Shown here piece after piece: positions 36,386 to 48,380 of a DNA stretch of 64,000 bases. The translations under genes were made by a program, and so were the position numbers. The notes below the pieces were generated by a model. It saw nothing but the letters and a program-made list of their open reading frames with translations, was not told the origin of the DNA and ran no database searches. Source of the DNA: Acidimicrobiaceae bacterium (lineage in GTDB: Bacteria; Actinomycetota; Acidimicrobiia; Acidimicrobiales; Aldehydirespiratoraceae); contig JAERSO010000129.1 in NCBI GenBank assembly GCA_016845585.1, forward strand, positions 186,001 through 250,000, given 5' to 3'. Position 1 is the first letter of the stretch. Every line of letters starts with the position of its first letter.

Positions 36386-36778
36386 ATGCTCAACGTTCAA
36401 GTCGTCTCACCCGAATCGGTGTCGTACACCGGCGAGGCCGAAATGGTCGTCGCCCGTACCGTCGACGGTGGCGACATCGCCTTCCAGCAGGGTCACATCC
36501 CGTTCATCGGCACCCTTGCCGTGTGGTCGGTCGACGTGATCAAGGACGGCGGCGAACGCGACACCTTCGCCGTGCACCGGGGTTTCGTCCAGGTGTCCGG
36601 TGAGGACGTCACCATCCTCAGCGATGTGAGCGAGTCCAGGGACGCCATCGACGTCCCCCGCGCCGAAGCAGCCCTCGCGGCCGCCGACGCCGCACTGGCC
36701 GCAGACGCCGACGACGCTGCGGCGGCGGGCGACAAGGCTCGTGCCGAACTCCGCCTGCGAGTCGTCGCCACCGACTAG
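36386..36778 (+). CDS. atpC: ATP synthase F1 subunit epsilon
   Basis: 130 residues. The N-terminal beta-sandwich (LNVQVVSPESVSYTGEAEMVVART, GDIAFQQGHIPFIG) is followed by a C-terminal helical pair (RAEAALAAADAALAADADDAAAA). It regulates the rotor and hydrolysis. The last gene of the operon; its stop overlaps the stop of the convergent HTH_42 gene by four bases. Confidence 0.96.
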   Translation: MLNVQVVSPESVSYTGEAEMVVARTVDGGDIAFQQGHIPFIGTLAVWSVDVIKDGGERDTFAVHRGFVQVSGEDVTILSDVSESRDAIDVPRAEAALAAADAALAADADDAAAAGDKARAELRLRVVATD

Positions 36779-37935
36779 CCCAGAAGAGTCTTCTGGTTGG
36801 GAGACGGGAAACGCACGCTGAAGCGGGAGTCGCCCACCGTTTCGCGAAGCCGGTCGATCTCGACGCCGAGCAGCTGACGGTGGGTGTGGTTCAGCGCCGT
36901 CGTGTCGACGTCGTGGGCGATTGTTCCGTCCTGGCGCTGCGCCCATCCGCCGACGACCCGACCGTCCAGCCAGACAGTGGGTCCGATGTTGCCGTTTCTG
37001 TCCACGACTCGGGCCGCGACCTCGTCGGGGAGATACCAGCTTCGCTGCTTCCAGCCCATCGGCGTTGGGTCGAGGCCGGGCAGAAGCCCCACCCATGGGC
37101 CTGGGTCGGGGGGAACCTCGTGGCCGGGGTGGACGTAGCCCTCACCTGACTCGAGCATGACCGGCTCCGCCTCCACTGCCTCCAGTGCCTGGCGGACGAG
37201 TGTCTTGGTGCCGCCCGTCCACCACGCCAGATCGGTGAGCGTTCCCGGACCGAACTGGCGGAGCCATCGGTCGATGACGATGGTGGCTCCGGTCAGCTCA
37301 CCGTGACGGCCCCAGTCGATCTGCATCCAACGATCATTCGACTCCCATGCGTAGTGCGAGCCGATCCAGCTGCCTGGCGGTCGCGCCCGGCAGATCGCAC
37401 CGTCCATCGCGGCGAGCAACAGGAAGCGTGAATGGAGCGCGATCCGGCCGGTCGACCTCCCTTGCCGAACCTCGATCGTCACCGCCAGGTCCGGAGCGAG
37501 CTCACCCAGCTCTCGGGTCGAAACCGGTCGCCCGGCCTCCTCGACCAGACCGACGATCCGCCGGATGCCACGATCGATCCAGTCCTCGTCGTGTTCGAAG
37601 ATCTTCGTGCTCCGGTGTCGCTCCGCTGCCACGATCTTGCGGGTGAATCCGGCGTGCGCGGCTCGGGCGAGATGCGGCGACATGACCCAGAGTGTGCGAC
37701 GCATGGCGTGATGCCGGATGAGCGTTCGACCGTCGTAGAGCGCGTGCTCCATGGCAGCGATGTCGGGTGACGACATCCTGGCAGCCGCCGCGAGATGGAC
37801 GGTCGCGGGGTCGGACGAATGGAGCGCACCGAGGCCGTCGGCGATGGTCGGCACGTCATCGCTCCGGGTCGCGGGCGTGAGGCGGTGACGGACGGCGAGC
37901 GCCGAACGTCGTTCGCCGTCGCTCATGGTTCGCAC
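36775..37935 (-). CDS. Winged-helix DNA-binding (HTH_42, AlkZ-like) protein
   Basis: 386 residues. It has the pattern of the HTH_42 family: RHHAMRRTLWVM near residue 73, then SRFLLLAAMDGAICRARPPG, WLRQFGPGTLTDLAWWTGG and TPMGWKQRSWY. AlkZ-like members are DNA glycosylases that unhook interstrand crosslinks or protect antibiotic producers from alkylators, using a catalytic Q-x-Q/D pair that I cannot fix here. The wide actinobacterial family also includes proteins of unknown role. It converges on the end of the atp operon. Confidence 0.8.
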   Translation of the reverse strand: MRTMSDGERRSALAVRHRLTPATRSDDVPTIADGLGALHSSDPATVHLAAAARMSSPDIAAMEHALYDGRTLIRHHAMRRTLWVMSPHLARAAHAGFTRKIVAAERHRSTKIFEHDEDWIDRGIRRIVGLVEEAGRPVSTRELGELAPDLAVTIEVRQGRSTGRIALHSRFLLLAAMDGAICRARPPGSWIGSHYAWESNDRWMQIDWGRHGELTGATIVIDRWLRQFGPGTLTDLAWWTGGTKTLVRQALEAVEAEPVMLESGEGYVHPGHEVPPDPGPWVGLLPGLDPTPMGWKQRSWYLPDEVAARVVDRNGNIGPTVWLDGRVVGGWAQRQDGTIAHDVDTTALNHTHRQLLGVEIDRLRETVGDSRFSVRFPSPNQKTLLG

Positions 37936-37950
37936 GATGACTGCCGGCCT

Positions 37951-38754
37951 CTACGGGACGACGGTCCCGGGCACGCCCTCTTCCGGGTCGGGGTACGCCA
38001 TGTCGAGCGACCGCAGGGTCGAGACGATGATCTCACTGATGACGCGGTTGCGAAACCACTTGCGGTCGGCCGGGATGACATACCACGGGGCGTCGTCGGT
38101 CGAGGTCTCCTCGAGCATGACCCGAAACGCTTCCTGGTAGTCCGCCCAATGCTCGCGCTCGGCGAGGTCGCCGAAGCTGAACTTCCAGTTCTTGTCAGGG
38201 CGGTCGATCCGGTCCTGCAGACGCTCTCGCTGTTCGTCCTTCGAGATGTGCAGGAACAACTTGACGATCGTGGTGCCCTCGTCGACGAGCAGCTGCTCGA
38301 AGTTGCGGATGTGCTCGTAGCGGCGTGACCAGCGTTCCCCGGGAACGAGTTCATGCACCCGTACGACGAGCACGTCCTCGTAGTGGGAGCGGTTGAAGAT
38401 CGTGAGTTCGCCTGAACCCGGGGTGTGCTGGTGGACCCGCCAGAGATAGTCGTGGGCCAACTCCTCGGGCGTCGGCTTCTTGAACGGTGCCACGGTGACG
38501 CCCGACGGGTTCACCCCGTCGAAGACGTGGCGGATGGTGCCGTCCTTGCCGCCGGTGTCGGTGGCCTGAATCACCACGAGCACCTTGTGCCGTCCCTCGG
38601 CGTGCAGGAGCTCCTGAAGCGACTCGAGCTCCTTGTTCAACGCCTTCGTCTCGTCCTCGGCATCATCTCGATCGAGACCACCGTTGTCGTGGGGATCCCA
38701 GGTCGAGAGATCGACTGTTTCGCCCGCGGGCACGCGATACCGGGAGATGTCCAT
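37951..38754 (-). CDS. Polyphosphate kinase 2 family protein
   Basis: 267 residues from the ATG at 38754. Walker A-like VLVVIQATDTGGKDGTI near residue 70 and the Walker B-like FNRSHYEDVL are the PPK2 signature. RSRRYEHIRNFEQLLVDEG and KNWKFSFGDLAEREHWADYQ are the lid and substrate regions. PPK2 enzymes transfer phosphate from polyphosphate to nucleoside mono- or diphosphates (or back). The frame is open for a further 87 codons upstream, but those residues are not family-like. Divergent from the next gene by about 100 bp. Confidence 0.9.
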   Translation of the reverse strand: MDISRYRVPAGETVDLSTWDPHDNGGLDRDDAEDETKALNKELESLQELLHAEGRHKVLVVIQATDTGGKDGTIRHVFDGVNPSGVTVAPFKKPTPEELAHDYLWRVHQHTPGSGELTIFNRSHYEDVLVVRVHELVPGERWSRRYEHIRNFEQLLVDEGTTIVKLFLHISKDEQRERLQDRIDRPDKNWKFSFGDLAEREHWADYQEAFRVMLEETSTDDAPWYVIPADRKWFRNRVISEIIVSTLRSLDMAYPDPEEGVPGTVVP

Positions 38755-38857
38755 CGACAGAGTGTGCCTCACCCACGGTGTGAATGGGGACGACCGACTT
38801 GATCGGGAGGCGTCTGGTGCCGATAGTGGTTGGGTCCAGTCCGAGTTGGGAGGTGCC

Positions 38858-39682
38858 GTGCGGCAAGCCGATGATTCGATGACCGAAGTCGAGAAGGCGC
38901 TGGCGGCCGAGTTTCGTGCCGCCGTGGAAGACGCGCGTGCTCGCGTCGGTGCCTTGTTGGAGCCGGCCTGTCCGAATGTCACGTTCTTGAAAGCACTCGC
39001 CGACGAGCTCAGCAAGGCAGCGAACTCGCCTGACTCGGTGCCGTACCCCGAACTCGTCGATGCCGATGCCTACTGGGAGGCCTCGGTGAAGCCGCAGGCG
39101 AAGGCACTGCGCGATGGCGTCCTCGGCATCGTCGAGTGGCTCGAGAATCGAGTGATCAACACGATGGAGGTCGCCGAGACCGACCTGAAGCAGACCGTGG
39201 ATCTCGCCGGCGCTGATCCGGGCTCGAACCCCACCGCGATGCGCAGCGAGATCAATGATCGGGTCGCGGGACGCTGTTCGGCGCTTCATCACCAGATGGC
39301 CGAGCTGCTGGACGTGCTCCCGGACCGTGGCCCGCTCGATCAGGCCCGTGCTGTGCACGATGAGGCCCTGCTTCGCCAGGCCACCTCCGATGTCGAAGGG
39401 CTCAGAGAGGCATATCTGCGTGATGCCGGTGGCGACGACGCTCACCAGGCGTACGCCGCCCAGCAGTGGTCAGAGACCTTCGCTGATCGTGTGGCGCACC
39501 GTCGCGCCCTGCTCGCCGCCGGGGCCCCCTGGCGCCACCAGGAGCTCGCCCTCGTCGGCTACGAACGCGCCAGGACCGAGTGCGATTCTCTGGTCGAGGC
39601 CGCAGTCACGAGGCTCCAGGCGCCGCTGAGCGGCATGCAGCAGCTCCTGATGGAGCGATTCGACGCCGCCGGCGCTCAGTAG
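38858..39682 (+). CDS. Hypothetical helical protein
   Basis: About 274 residues from a GTG at 38858, with GGGAGG four bases upstream; an ATG at 38879 is another possible start. Almost entirely helical ([58 protein letters not shown]) without membrane segments. I recognise no domain. The last 11 residues overlap the start of the fructose-bisphosphatase stop region on the other strand. It may be a coiled-coil structural protein. Confidence 0.6.
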   Translation: MRQADDSMTEVEKALAAEFRAAVEDARARVGALLEPACPNVTFLKALADELSKAANSPDSVPYPELVDADAYWEASVKPQAKALRDGVLGIVEWLENRVINTMEVAETDLKQTVDLAGADPGSNPTAMRSEINDRVAGRCSALHHQMAELLDVLPDRGPLDQARAVHDEALLRQATSDVEGLREAYLRDAGGDDAHQAYAAQQWSETFADRVAHRRALLAAGAPWRHQELALVGYERARTECDSLVEAAVTRLQAPLSGMQQLLMERFDAAGAQ

Positions 39683-40671
39683 TCGACGGCCGCGTACTCG
39701 CTCAGCTTGTCGAGATGATGGTGGGCGGTGACCTGACGGACCGTGCGCGAGCGTGAACGCATCACGAGCGACTCGGTGTGGGCACCGAACGCGTCGAAGT
39801 GCACGCCGGTCAGCAACTCGCCGTCGGTGATCCCGGTGGCCGCGAAGAAGCAGTCGTCGCTCTTCACCAGGTCGTCCTGGGTGAGGACCTGATCGAGGTC
39901 GTAGCCGAGCTCGATCGCCTGGTTGCGCTCACGCTCGTTGCGAGGCCAGAGGCGTCCGAGCTGTTCGCCGCCCATGCACTTGAGCGCCGCTGCGGTGATC
40001 ACGCCCTCGGGGGTGCCGCCGATTCCGATCAGGATGTCGGCACCGGAGGCGGGCCAGGCGGTGGAGATGGCGCCGGCCACATCACCGTCGGGGATCAGCC
40101 GGATCCGGGCACCGGCTTCGCGAACCTCTGAGATGTGGTCGGCGTGACGGTCGCGGTCGAGCACCACCACGGTGAGGTCTCGTACCGAGCGGCGCTTCGC
40201 GGCGGCGACCGAGCGGAGGTTCTCGGTGATCGACACGTCCATGGAGATCGCGCCCTTGGCTTCGGGGCCGACGGCGATCTTCTCCATGTAGACGCACGGA
40301 CCCGGGTCGTACATCGTGCCGCGAGGCGCGACAGCGATCACCGCGAGCGCGTTGCCCCGCCCGAGCGCGGTGAGCGTGGTGCCGTCGATCGGATCGACGG
40401 CGATGTCGGTGGCGGGGTCGGATCCATCGCCGATCCGCTCGCCGTTGTAGAGCATCGGCGCTTCGTCCTTCTCGCCCTCGCCGATGACGACGATGCCGTC
40501 CATCGGAACCGAGCGGAGAATCGTGCGCATTGCATCCACGGCGGCGCCATCAGCGCCTTCCTTGTCGCCTCGTCCCATCCAGCGGGAGGCGGCCATGGCT
40601 GCCGCTTCGGTCACGCGAACGAGCTCGAGCGCGAGGTTGCGATCCGGAGCGGTGGGAGGAGTCTGTTCCAT
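39676..40671 (-). CDS. glpX: Fructose-1,6-bisphosphatase class II (GlpX)
   Basis: 331 residues from the ATG at 40671; an in-frame ATG at 40689 is also possible. The N-terminus [34 protein letters not shown] matches actinobacterial GlpX. Metal ligands are in [18 protein letters not shown] and [11 protein letters not shown], with [14 protein letters not shown] near residue 205. It makes fructose-6-phosphate in gluconeogenesis and is lithium-sensitive in relatives. Divergent from the following hypothetical gene, whose start lies about 77 bp away. Confidence 0.95.
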   Translation of the reverse strand: MEQTPPTAPDRNLALELVRVTEAAAMAASRWMGRGDKEGADGAAVDAMRTILRSVPMDGIVVIGEGEKDEAPMLYNGERIGDGSDPATDIAVDPIDGTTLTALGRGNALAVIAVAPRGTMYDPGPCVYMEKIAVGPEAKGAISMDVSITENLRSVAAAKRRSVRDLTVVVLDRDRHADHISEVREAGARIRLIPDGDVAGAISTAWPASGADILIGIGGTPEGVITAAALKCMGGEQLGRLWPRNERERNQAIELGYDLDQVLTQDDLVKSDDCFFAATGITDGELLTGVHFDAFGAHTESLVMRSRSRTVRQVTAHHHLDKLSEYAAVDY

Positions 40672-40747
40672 GACCGGACGGTACTTCATGCCGACACCGA
40701 ATTGAGGGTCCGGGTCGGCGTAGTTTCTCAGCGGCGAGCGTGTCAGG

Positions 40748-41557
40748 ATGCTCCCCGTGGCACCCTCCTTCCGATCCAGATTCCGCAGCGACGACCCCGG
40801 CGATGAGCCAGATCTCGAGCCCCCAGCGTCCGGCGAGGCCGACCGCGACTCGGTGGACGAGGAGCTCATCGACGACGACGGTGGTGAGTGGCTCGCCTAT
40901 GAGCTCCACGAATGGGCTTCGGAATCGCGGGCCATGCTCGCCCAGTTGCTGATCGCCGATCAGGTGGTGCACTCCTGGCAGGGCACGACGCTGCTCGCCC
41001 ACGAGACCGTCGAGGAGGCGGTCGACGCGCTGCTCGAGGAGGTCGAGGCGGCCACCAATCCCGAACTCGACCCCGACAAACCTCAGGTCGCCTTCGAGAT
41101 GGAAGGCTGGTCCGGGGAGCAGCAGGCGCTGCTGGCTGAGCGGCTCGGGGGGACCGCCGTCCCCCATGAGTTCGATGTCGACGGGGATCTCGTCTGCCAT
41201 GAAGAGGACGAGGAACAAGTCGAACTCATCATCGACGACATCCTCACCCGCGCCGCCGACGAAGGGCTCGAACAGCTGGAGGGGCTTGCCCTCAACGATC
41301 TCCTGTCCGCGCTCTTCGGCGCCACCGATCGTGTCCGCAAAGACGTGCGCGACGGTCCCGGCGTGCTCGGTTGCATCGACCACGGCCGTCGTCTGGCCGG
41401 CGTCGCCACCCCGTTCGGCTTCGCCGCCAGCAACTGGGTGGTGCTGCGTGATGCCGCTGGGGAGCTCGCTGACCTGCTCGAGAGCGACGATGCCACCGAT
41501 GCCGACATCACCGACCTCGCCGCTCGTCTGCGCGACGCCCTGCAGCGCATCATCTGA
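40748..41557 (+). CDS. Hypothetical protein with two repeats of a small alpha/beta unit
   Basis: 269 residues. An acidic N-terminus ([12 protein letters not shown]) precedes two related units of about 52 residues. Residues 49-98 contain [18 protein letters not shown] followed by [18 protein letters not shown]. Residues 115-166 contain [18 protein letters not shown] followed by [19 protein letters not shown]. The units align throughout: E-W/GW-S-x-E-x-x-A-L-L-A, then a strand, then E-x-x-E-x-x-x-D-x-L/I. They resemble the small DUF2007-like folds. The second half is helical. No catalytic residues are seen. First gene of a row leading to the J-domain protein. Confidence 0.65.
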   Translation: MLPVAPSFRSRFRSDDPGDEPDLEPPASGEADRDSVDEELIDDDGGEWLAYELHEWASESRAMLAQLLIADQVVHSWQGTTLLAHETVEEAVDALLEEVEAATNPELDPDKPQVAFEMEGWSGEQQALLAERLGGTAVPHEFDVDGDLVCHEEDEEQVELIIDDILTRAADEGLEQLEGLALNDLLSALFGATDRVRKDVRDGPGVLGCIDHGRRLAGVATPFGFAASNWVVLRDAAGELADLLESDDATDADITDLAARLRDALQRII

Positions 41558-41621
41558 GAGTGTTCGCCACGGGGCGGTCGACTGACCTTCGGCCCCGCCG
41601 GTCAGTAGCCTGACGACCGAA

Positions 41622-42329
41622 ATGTTGTTGGCCGAGCTCCAGGTGTTCCACTCTCGCCCGATCGCGCCCACACGACGGGTCGCTCTCGGACAAACGCTGC
41701 TGCCGTGCGACCCGGCCCCCGGCTTCGGCGGGGTTCTTCTCGGTGCTGTGGCGGCGCGCTTCACCCCTGAGGTCGACCCTGATCTCTGGCCGGATCTCGT
41801 CTCATTGACGCATCAGGTGGAGGCCGGACGTCGGATTCCGCAGCCCCGTCTTCGCCACCGGTTCCAGGAGGATCGCGTTGGGCTGACCCCGAGCGTCCAC
41901 CGGCTGTTCCGCAACGACGAGGGCACACTGCGAGCCAGCTTCAGCACGGAGAAGGGTGCACCGGCTCAGCACGTCCTCGGCGCGATCTATGCGGCCAACG
42001 GCCTGCCGGATGGTCGTCGGGGCACTGTGCTCAGCGCCGTGCGGCGCGGACTCGCCTGGTCGGGCGAGATCGGTCCCGGACTTCTCGCCCATCTGAGTGG
42101 GAAGAACACGAGCTCCCTGCACGCCGACGCCGTGGCCGACCCCATCGGCTGGGCCATGAACGTGCTCGGGATGTCGTCGATCGAGGCTCGGCCGGAGAAG
42201 GCCCAGATCCAGCGGCAGTTCCGCGAGGCGCTGATCGACGCTCACCCGGATCATGGCGGTGACGATGTCGATGCGGCGAGAAGAATTGCCGATCTCTCCG
42301 AGGCGCGGCGTATTCTCCTCGCTTCATGA
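41622..42329 (+). CDS. Hypothetical protein ending in a J-domain-like segment
   Basis: 235 residues. Most of the protein has no recognised family. The last 60 residues are J-domain-like: QRQFREALIDAHPDHGGDDVDAARRIADLSEARRIL, with the diagnostic HPD tripeptide followed by GGD, as in DnaJ and DnaJ-like proteins. A J-domain at the C-terminus rather than the N-terminus is unusual. It may stimulate a DnaK-type chaperone. The stop overlaps the start of the next gene (ATGA). Confidence 0.7.
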   Translation: MLLAELQVFHSRPIAPTRRVALGQTLLPCDPAPGFGGVLLGAVAARFTPEVDPDLWPDLVSLTHQVEAGRRIPQPRLRHRFQEDRVGLTPSVHRLFRNDEGTLRASFSTEKGAPAQHVLGAIYAANGLPDGRRGTVLSAVRRGLAWSGEIGPGLLAHLSGKNTSSLHADAVADPIGWAMNVLGMSSIEARPEKAQIQRQFREALIDAHPDHGGDDVDAARRIADLSEARRILLAS

Positions 42330-42889
42330 GCCCCGCAGGATTCCTCGTCACCCATGGAGCCGGTAGCGATCGGAATCATCGACTCTCGTTGGCCTTGGAG
42401 GGTGCCCTACCGCTGCCGGTGCGACGGATGGACTTCCCCTACCGCAAGATCGGCCGCAAAGGTCCCCCGGACCGTGCACCGAAACTGATCGCCGAGATCG
42501 TGATGGAGGCCGAGGCCTTCGCTGCGGAGCTCGGGGTCGACGGTGCGGATCTCGTCCTCGGTGGCCGTTCGATGGGGGGCCGGATGTGTTCGATGGCCGT
42601 GGCCGAAGGACTGCCCGCATGTGGCCTCGTGATGCTGAGCTACCCCCTCCATCCGCCGAAGAAGCCCGAGAATCTCCGAACCGAGCACTTCCCGAGCCTT
42701 CGAGTCCCGTCACTTTTCGTCAACGGCGACCGTGACCCGTTCGGCACCCCGGAGGAGATGGATCGTGAGTTGGCGGCGATTCCCGGCCCGGTGACGATGC
42801 ACTGGCTCGAGGGACAACGTCACGATCCGAAGCCGACGTTCGACGACGAGATCATCGAGGTCGTCGGTCAGTTCGTCCGGTCCCTCTAG
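42326..42889 (+). CDS. Alpha/beta hydrolase (dienelactone-hydrolase-like, KANL3/Tex30 type)
   Basis: 187 residues. The start FLVTHGAGSDRNH is the HGAG oxyanion segment. The nucleophile Ser is in LVLGGRSMGGRMCSM, the acid Asp is in FVNGDRDPFG, and the His is in LEGQRHDPKP. A compact hydrolase of the type often found beside RNA-related genes. The substrate is unknown. The start overlaps the J-domain gene by four bases and its end is ten bases from prfA, so it may be in the prfA transcription unit. Confidence 0.85.
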   Translation: MSPAGFLVTHGAGSDRNHRLSLALEGALPLPVRRMDFPYRKIGRKGPPDRAPKLIAEIVMEAEAFAAELGVDGADLVLGGRSMGGRMCSMAVAEGLPACGLVMLSYPLHPPKKPENLRTEHFPSLRVPSLFVNGDRDPFGTPEEMDRELAAIPGPVTMHWLEGQRHDPKPTFDDEIIEVVGQFVRSL

Positions 42890-42899
42890 CCTCGCATTC

Positions 42900-43966
<1,067 letters not shown>

Positions 43967-43970
<4 letters not shown>

Positions 43971-44848
43971 GCGACGGCACCGTTTCCTGGGCGGAACTGA
44001 TGTCCGAGGCCGAGGCGCGCCTCCATCGAGCCGGTCTGCAGTCGCCGCGTGTCGATGCTCGTCGCATCGTCGAGGAAGCAAGCGGCACGCCGCCGTCGGA
44101 GCTGCACCAGCTGCTCGGCGAGTTGGTCACGGTGCGCGGCGTTGCCCGATTCGACGCCATGGTGGCTCGGCGAGAGGCCGGCGAGCCCCTGCAGTACGTG
44201 CTCGGCAACTGGAGCTTCCGCGACCTCGAGGTGATGGTCGACTCCCGGGCCCTGATTCCCCGGCCCGAGACCGAGGTGGTCGCCGGCCTCGCCATCGACG
44301 AGGTCACCGCCCGATCGAGCGGTACCTCCCGCGAGATTCTCGTGGCTGACCTCGGCACAGGCAGCGGCGTGATCGCACTCTCCGTCGCCACGGAGTGCCC
44401 GCGTAGCCGCGTGCTGGCCACCGATGTCTCCGGCGACGCGCTGGCCGTCGCGCGCGCGAATCTGGCCGGGGTCGGTCGAGCATCCACGCGAGTGACCCTT
44501 CACGAGGGTGATTGGTTCGCGGCGTTGCCCCCCGCGGTGCGCGGGGCCCTCGATGTGATCGTGTCCAACCCGCCGTACATCGGCGACGATGAGGCGCTTC
44601 CGGCGGTTGTGGCTGATCATGAACCGGTCACCGCGTTGCGGGCCGGACCCATCGGCACGGAGTTCCTCGGCACGATTGTCGATGAGGCGGGCGAGTGGCT
44701 GCGTCCCGATGGCGCACTCGTCCTGGAAATGGCGCCGATGCAGACGGAGGGCATCGCCGCTCGAGCGCAGCTGCACGGCTATCAGGCGTCGATTCACGAG
44801 GACCTCACCGGCCGGGCGCGGGCGGTCGTGGCTCGCCGCGCCCCATGA
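43967..44848 (+). CDS. prmC: Release factor glutamine methyltransferase
   Basis: 293 residues from a GTG start overlapping prfA. Motif I is ADLGTGSGVIALSVA and the catalytic NPPY is in IVSNPPYIGD around residue 203. The N-terminal helical domain that binds the release factor (residues 1-95) is present. It methylates the Gln of GGQ in release factors. The start overlaps prfA and the stop overlaps sua5, an arrangement common to most bacteria. Confidence 0.96.
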
Positions 44849-45432
44849 GCGATCCGATCTCCGTCATCGCCGACGCCCTACGGGCGGGTGAGCCGATCGT
44901 GCTCCCGACCGACACCGTCTACGGGATCGCTGCCCTGGCTGCCGACGCACCCGCAGTCGAGGGGATCTTCTCGGCCAAGAAGCGTCCTGTCGACACCCGG
45001 ATCGCCGCCTTGGTGGCCGACCTCTCGCAGGCTCATGAACTCGTCGAACTGCCCGCGGAGGGGCGTCGCCTCGCCGAGACGTTCTGGCCCGGAGCGCTCA
45101 CGATCGTTGCGCCCCGACGATCGGGGTGTGACCTCGCCGTCGGAGATGAATCGACGGTCGGTGTCCGGTGCCCCGATCACCCGTTGGTGCGAGAGCTCGC
45201 ACGTCGAGTGGGGCCGATCGCCGCCACGAGCGCCAATCGGCACGGTCAGCCGACCCCGACCACTGCCGCCGACGTGGCGGTCGTGTTCCCGAAAATCCTG
45301 ATGGTGATCGACGGCGGCCCGATCGACGGCAGCGCATCGACGGTCGTGTCAGTCGTGGACGGCGTCGAGGTCCTGCGCGAGGGGCCGATAACCGCGGCAG
45401 ATATCGACGCGGCGCTGGCAGCCAACTCGTAG
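44845..45432 (+). CDS. L-threonylcarbamoyladenylate synthase (Sua5/YwlC/YrdC family)
   Basis: 195 residues from the ATG at 44845, overlapping prmC by four bases. The YrdC core is PIVLPTDTVYGIAA and the KKRPVDTRIAALV segment, where K-x-R holds the ATP phosphates. ATSANRHGQPT is the family's S-x-N region. It makes the threonylcarbamoyl-AMP used for t6A in tRNA. There is no C-terminal Sua5 domain. This is the Rv1301-type gene of the prfA-prmC region. Confidence 0.95.
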   Translation: MSDPISVIADALRAGEPIVLPTDTVYGIAALAADAPAVEGIFSAKKRPVDTRIAALVADLSQAHELVELPAEGRRLAETFWPGALTIVAPRRSGCDLAVGDESTVGVRCPDHPLVRELARRVGPIAATSANRHGQPTPTTAADVAVVFPKILMVIDGGPIDGSASTVVSVVDGVEVLREGPITAADIDAALAANS

Positions 45433-45441
45433 GATCGCCCT

Positions 45442-45888
45442 GTGCGCATCGCCGTTGGATCAGACCACGCCGGATTCGAGTTGAAGCAGTCGTTGGCTGA
45501 TCACCTCCGCGAGCACGGTCATGAGGTGGTCGATTGCGGCGCCCACAGTGCCGATCGCGTCGACTACCCGGACTTCGGTGCGGCGGTGGGCCGCGCCGTT
45601 CGCGACGGCGAGGCCGAAGGCGGACTCTGCGTCTGCGGGTCCGGGATCGGTATCGCGATGGCCGCCAACAAGATCGCCGGTATCCGGGCAGCCACCGTCT
45701 GGGATGCCACCTCCGCTCACCTCGCTCGTGAGCACAATGACGCCAACGTGATCTGTATCGGTGAGCGCCTGGTCGGCCCTGCTGTCGCGGTCGAGGCGCT
45801 CGACGCCTGGCTCGGCGCGTCGTTCGAAGGGGGGCGGCACGAGGGCCGCGTCGCCAAGATCGATGCCATCGGTGGCGAGTCCGCCTGA
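45442..45888 (+). CDS. rpiB: Ribose-5-phosphate isomerase B
   Basis: 148 residues. The RpiB opening RIAVGSDHAGFELKQ is clear; the anion-binding loop is CVCGSGIGIAMAANKI at about residues 63-78, and the base Cys and His-Asp contacts are in SDHAG and DCGAH. It interconverts ribose-5-phosphate and ribulose-5-phosphate. Starts nine bases after sua5 with a GTG; in mycobacteria rpiB is elsewhere. Confidence 0.95.
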   Translation: MRIAVGSDHAGFELKQSLADHLREHGHEVVDCGAHSADRVDYPDFGAAVGRAVRDGEAEGGLCVCGSGIGIAMAANKIAGIRAATVWDATSAHLAREHNDANVICIGERLVGPAVAVEALDAWLGASFEGGRHEGRVAKIDAIGGESA

Positions 45889-45960
45889 GCCCCCGGCCGA
45901 GCACCCTGAAACGGGCCATGGCCGCTACAGTTCCACGGTCACCCGGAGGAGGTTTGACCC

Positions 45961-47211
<1,251 letters not shown>

Positions 47212-47243
47212 GACCCCGGAGCAGGAACCGGAGAGACTGACCC

Positions 47244-48380
47244 ATGCCATCGCTCTCGGCGTACATCGTCGTCGGAGCCGTGGCCGCGGTCGTCACGTTC
47301 GTCCTGATCCCCGTCGTTCGTCGACTCTCCGAACCGCTCGGCGCCGTCGTCGAGCCGGACGAGCGCCACGTTCACACCCGTCCCACTCCCACGGCCGGGG
47401 GCGCCGCGATGATCATTGGCGTCATCGTGGCGGTGCTCGTCGCCGCCTTCCATCCCGAGTTCAACAACGTCATGGCGGCCCGCACGGAAGTCCTCGGTGT
47501 CGTCCTGGCGGCCGGAGTGATCTGGAGCGTGGGATTCGTCGATGATCTCCGCGAGATCTCGCCGCCGGCCAAGGTTGCGGGGATGGTCCTGTCGGGCAGC
47601 ATCATGGCGCTGACCGGCATCTCGATTCTCGTGTTTCGCGTCCCGTTCTTCGAGATCCTCGTCCTCTCCCCGGACTGGTCGTACCTGCTCACCGTCGTCT
47701 GGGTGGTGGGCATGGCCAATGCGGTCAACCTCGTCGACGGACTCGACGGCCTGGCCGGCGGGATCGTGGCGATCGCATCGGCCACGTTCTTCCTCTACGC
47801 CCTTCGGCTGGGCAACGAGGAGGTGCTCGACCCGTCGAATCCGGGTGCGCTGTGGGCGATCATCACCCTCGGTGTCTGCCTCGGATTCCTGCCGCACAAT
47901 GTTCACCCGGCGCGAATATTCATGGGTGATGGCGGCGCCTTGCTCCTCGGCATGCTGATGGCCGCGAGCACCATGAGTGTCGGGGGCCGATCATCGGCGG
48001 AGTTCTCGGGTCAGACGTTCTTCTTCTTCGCCCCGATCTTCATCCCGCTGGTGATTCTCGGTGTCCCGATCCTCGACACCGTCTGGGCGATCCTGCGCCG
48101 AGCGGCACGACGCAGCAGCATGTCGACCCCCGACAAGAAGCACCTTCATCACCGCCTCATGAACCTCGGCCACGGGCACCGTCGAGCCGTGCTCATCTTG
48201 TGGCTCTGGTCGGCGTTGCTGTCAGCGTTCGTGCTGTACCCGACCTACACCGGCGACGGCGATGCGATTGTGCCGATCGGAGTTGCGGCGTTGTTGCTCG
48301 GCCTGTTCACGCTGTTGCACCCTCGACTCCGGCCGGTGCTCGAAGAGGTCGACGAGGCCGAACTCGACGCCCTGGAGTAG
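47244..48380 (+). CDS. wecA: Undecaprenyl/decaprenyl-phosphate GlcNAc-1-phosphate transferase (WecA/Rfe-like)
   Basis: 378 residues with 10-11 hydrophobic helices. Motifs of the MraY/WecA superfamily: FVDDLREISPP (the Asp pair), NAVNLVDGLDGLAGG near 165, and HNVHPARIFMGDGGALLLG near 217. The C-terminal loop HLHHRLMNLGHGHRRAVLILW, with HLHHRL, is the carbohydrate-recognition region of bacterial WecA. It links GlcNAc-1-phosphate to a polyprenyl phosphate to begin arabinogalactan or O-antigen-like polymers. The rfe gene lies in the same cluster in mycobacteria. 32 bp after glyA. Confidence 0.9.
   Translation: MPSLSAYIVVGAVAAVVTFVLIPVVRRLSEPLGAVVEPDERHVHTRPTPTAGGAAMIIGVIVAVLVAAFHPEFNNVMAARTEVLGVVLAAGVIWSVGFVDDLREISPPAKVAGMVLSGSIMALTGISILVFRVPFFEILVLSPDWSYLLTVVWVVGMANAVNLVDGLDGLAGGIVAIASATFFLYALRLGNEEVLDPSNPGALWAIITLGVCLGFLPHNVHPARIFMGDGGALLLGMLMAASTMSVGGRSSAEFSGQTFFFFAPIFIPLVILGVPILDTVWAILRRAARRSSMSTPDKKHLHHRLMNLGHGHRRAVLILWLWSALLSAFVLYPTYTGDGDAIVPIGVAALLLGLFTLLHPRLRPVLEEVDEAELDALE

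Noticed and set aside
45889-45960. Glycine riboswitch before glyA
   Set aside because: The gap of 72 bp is too short for the aptamer, and no conserved core is seen.
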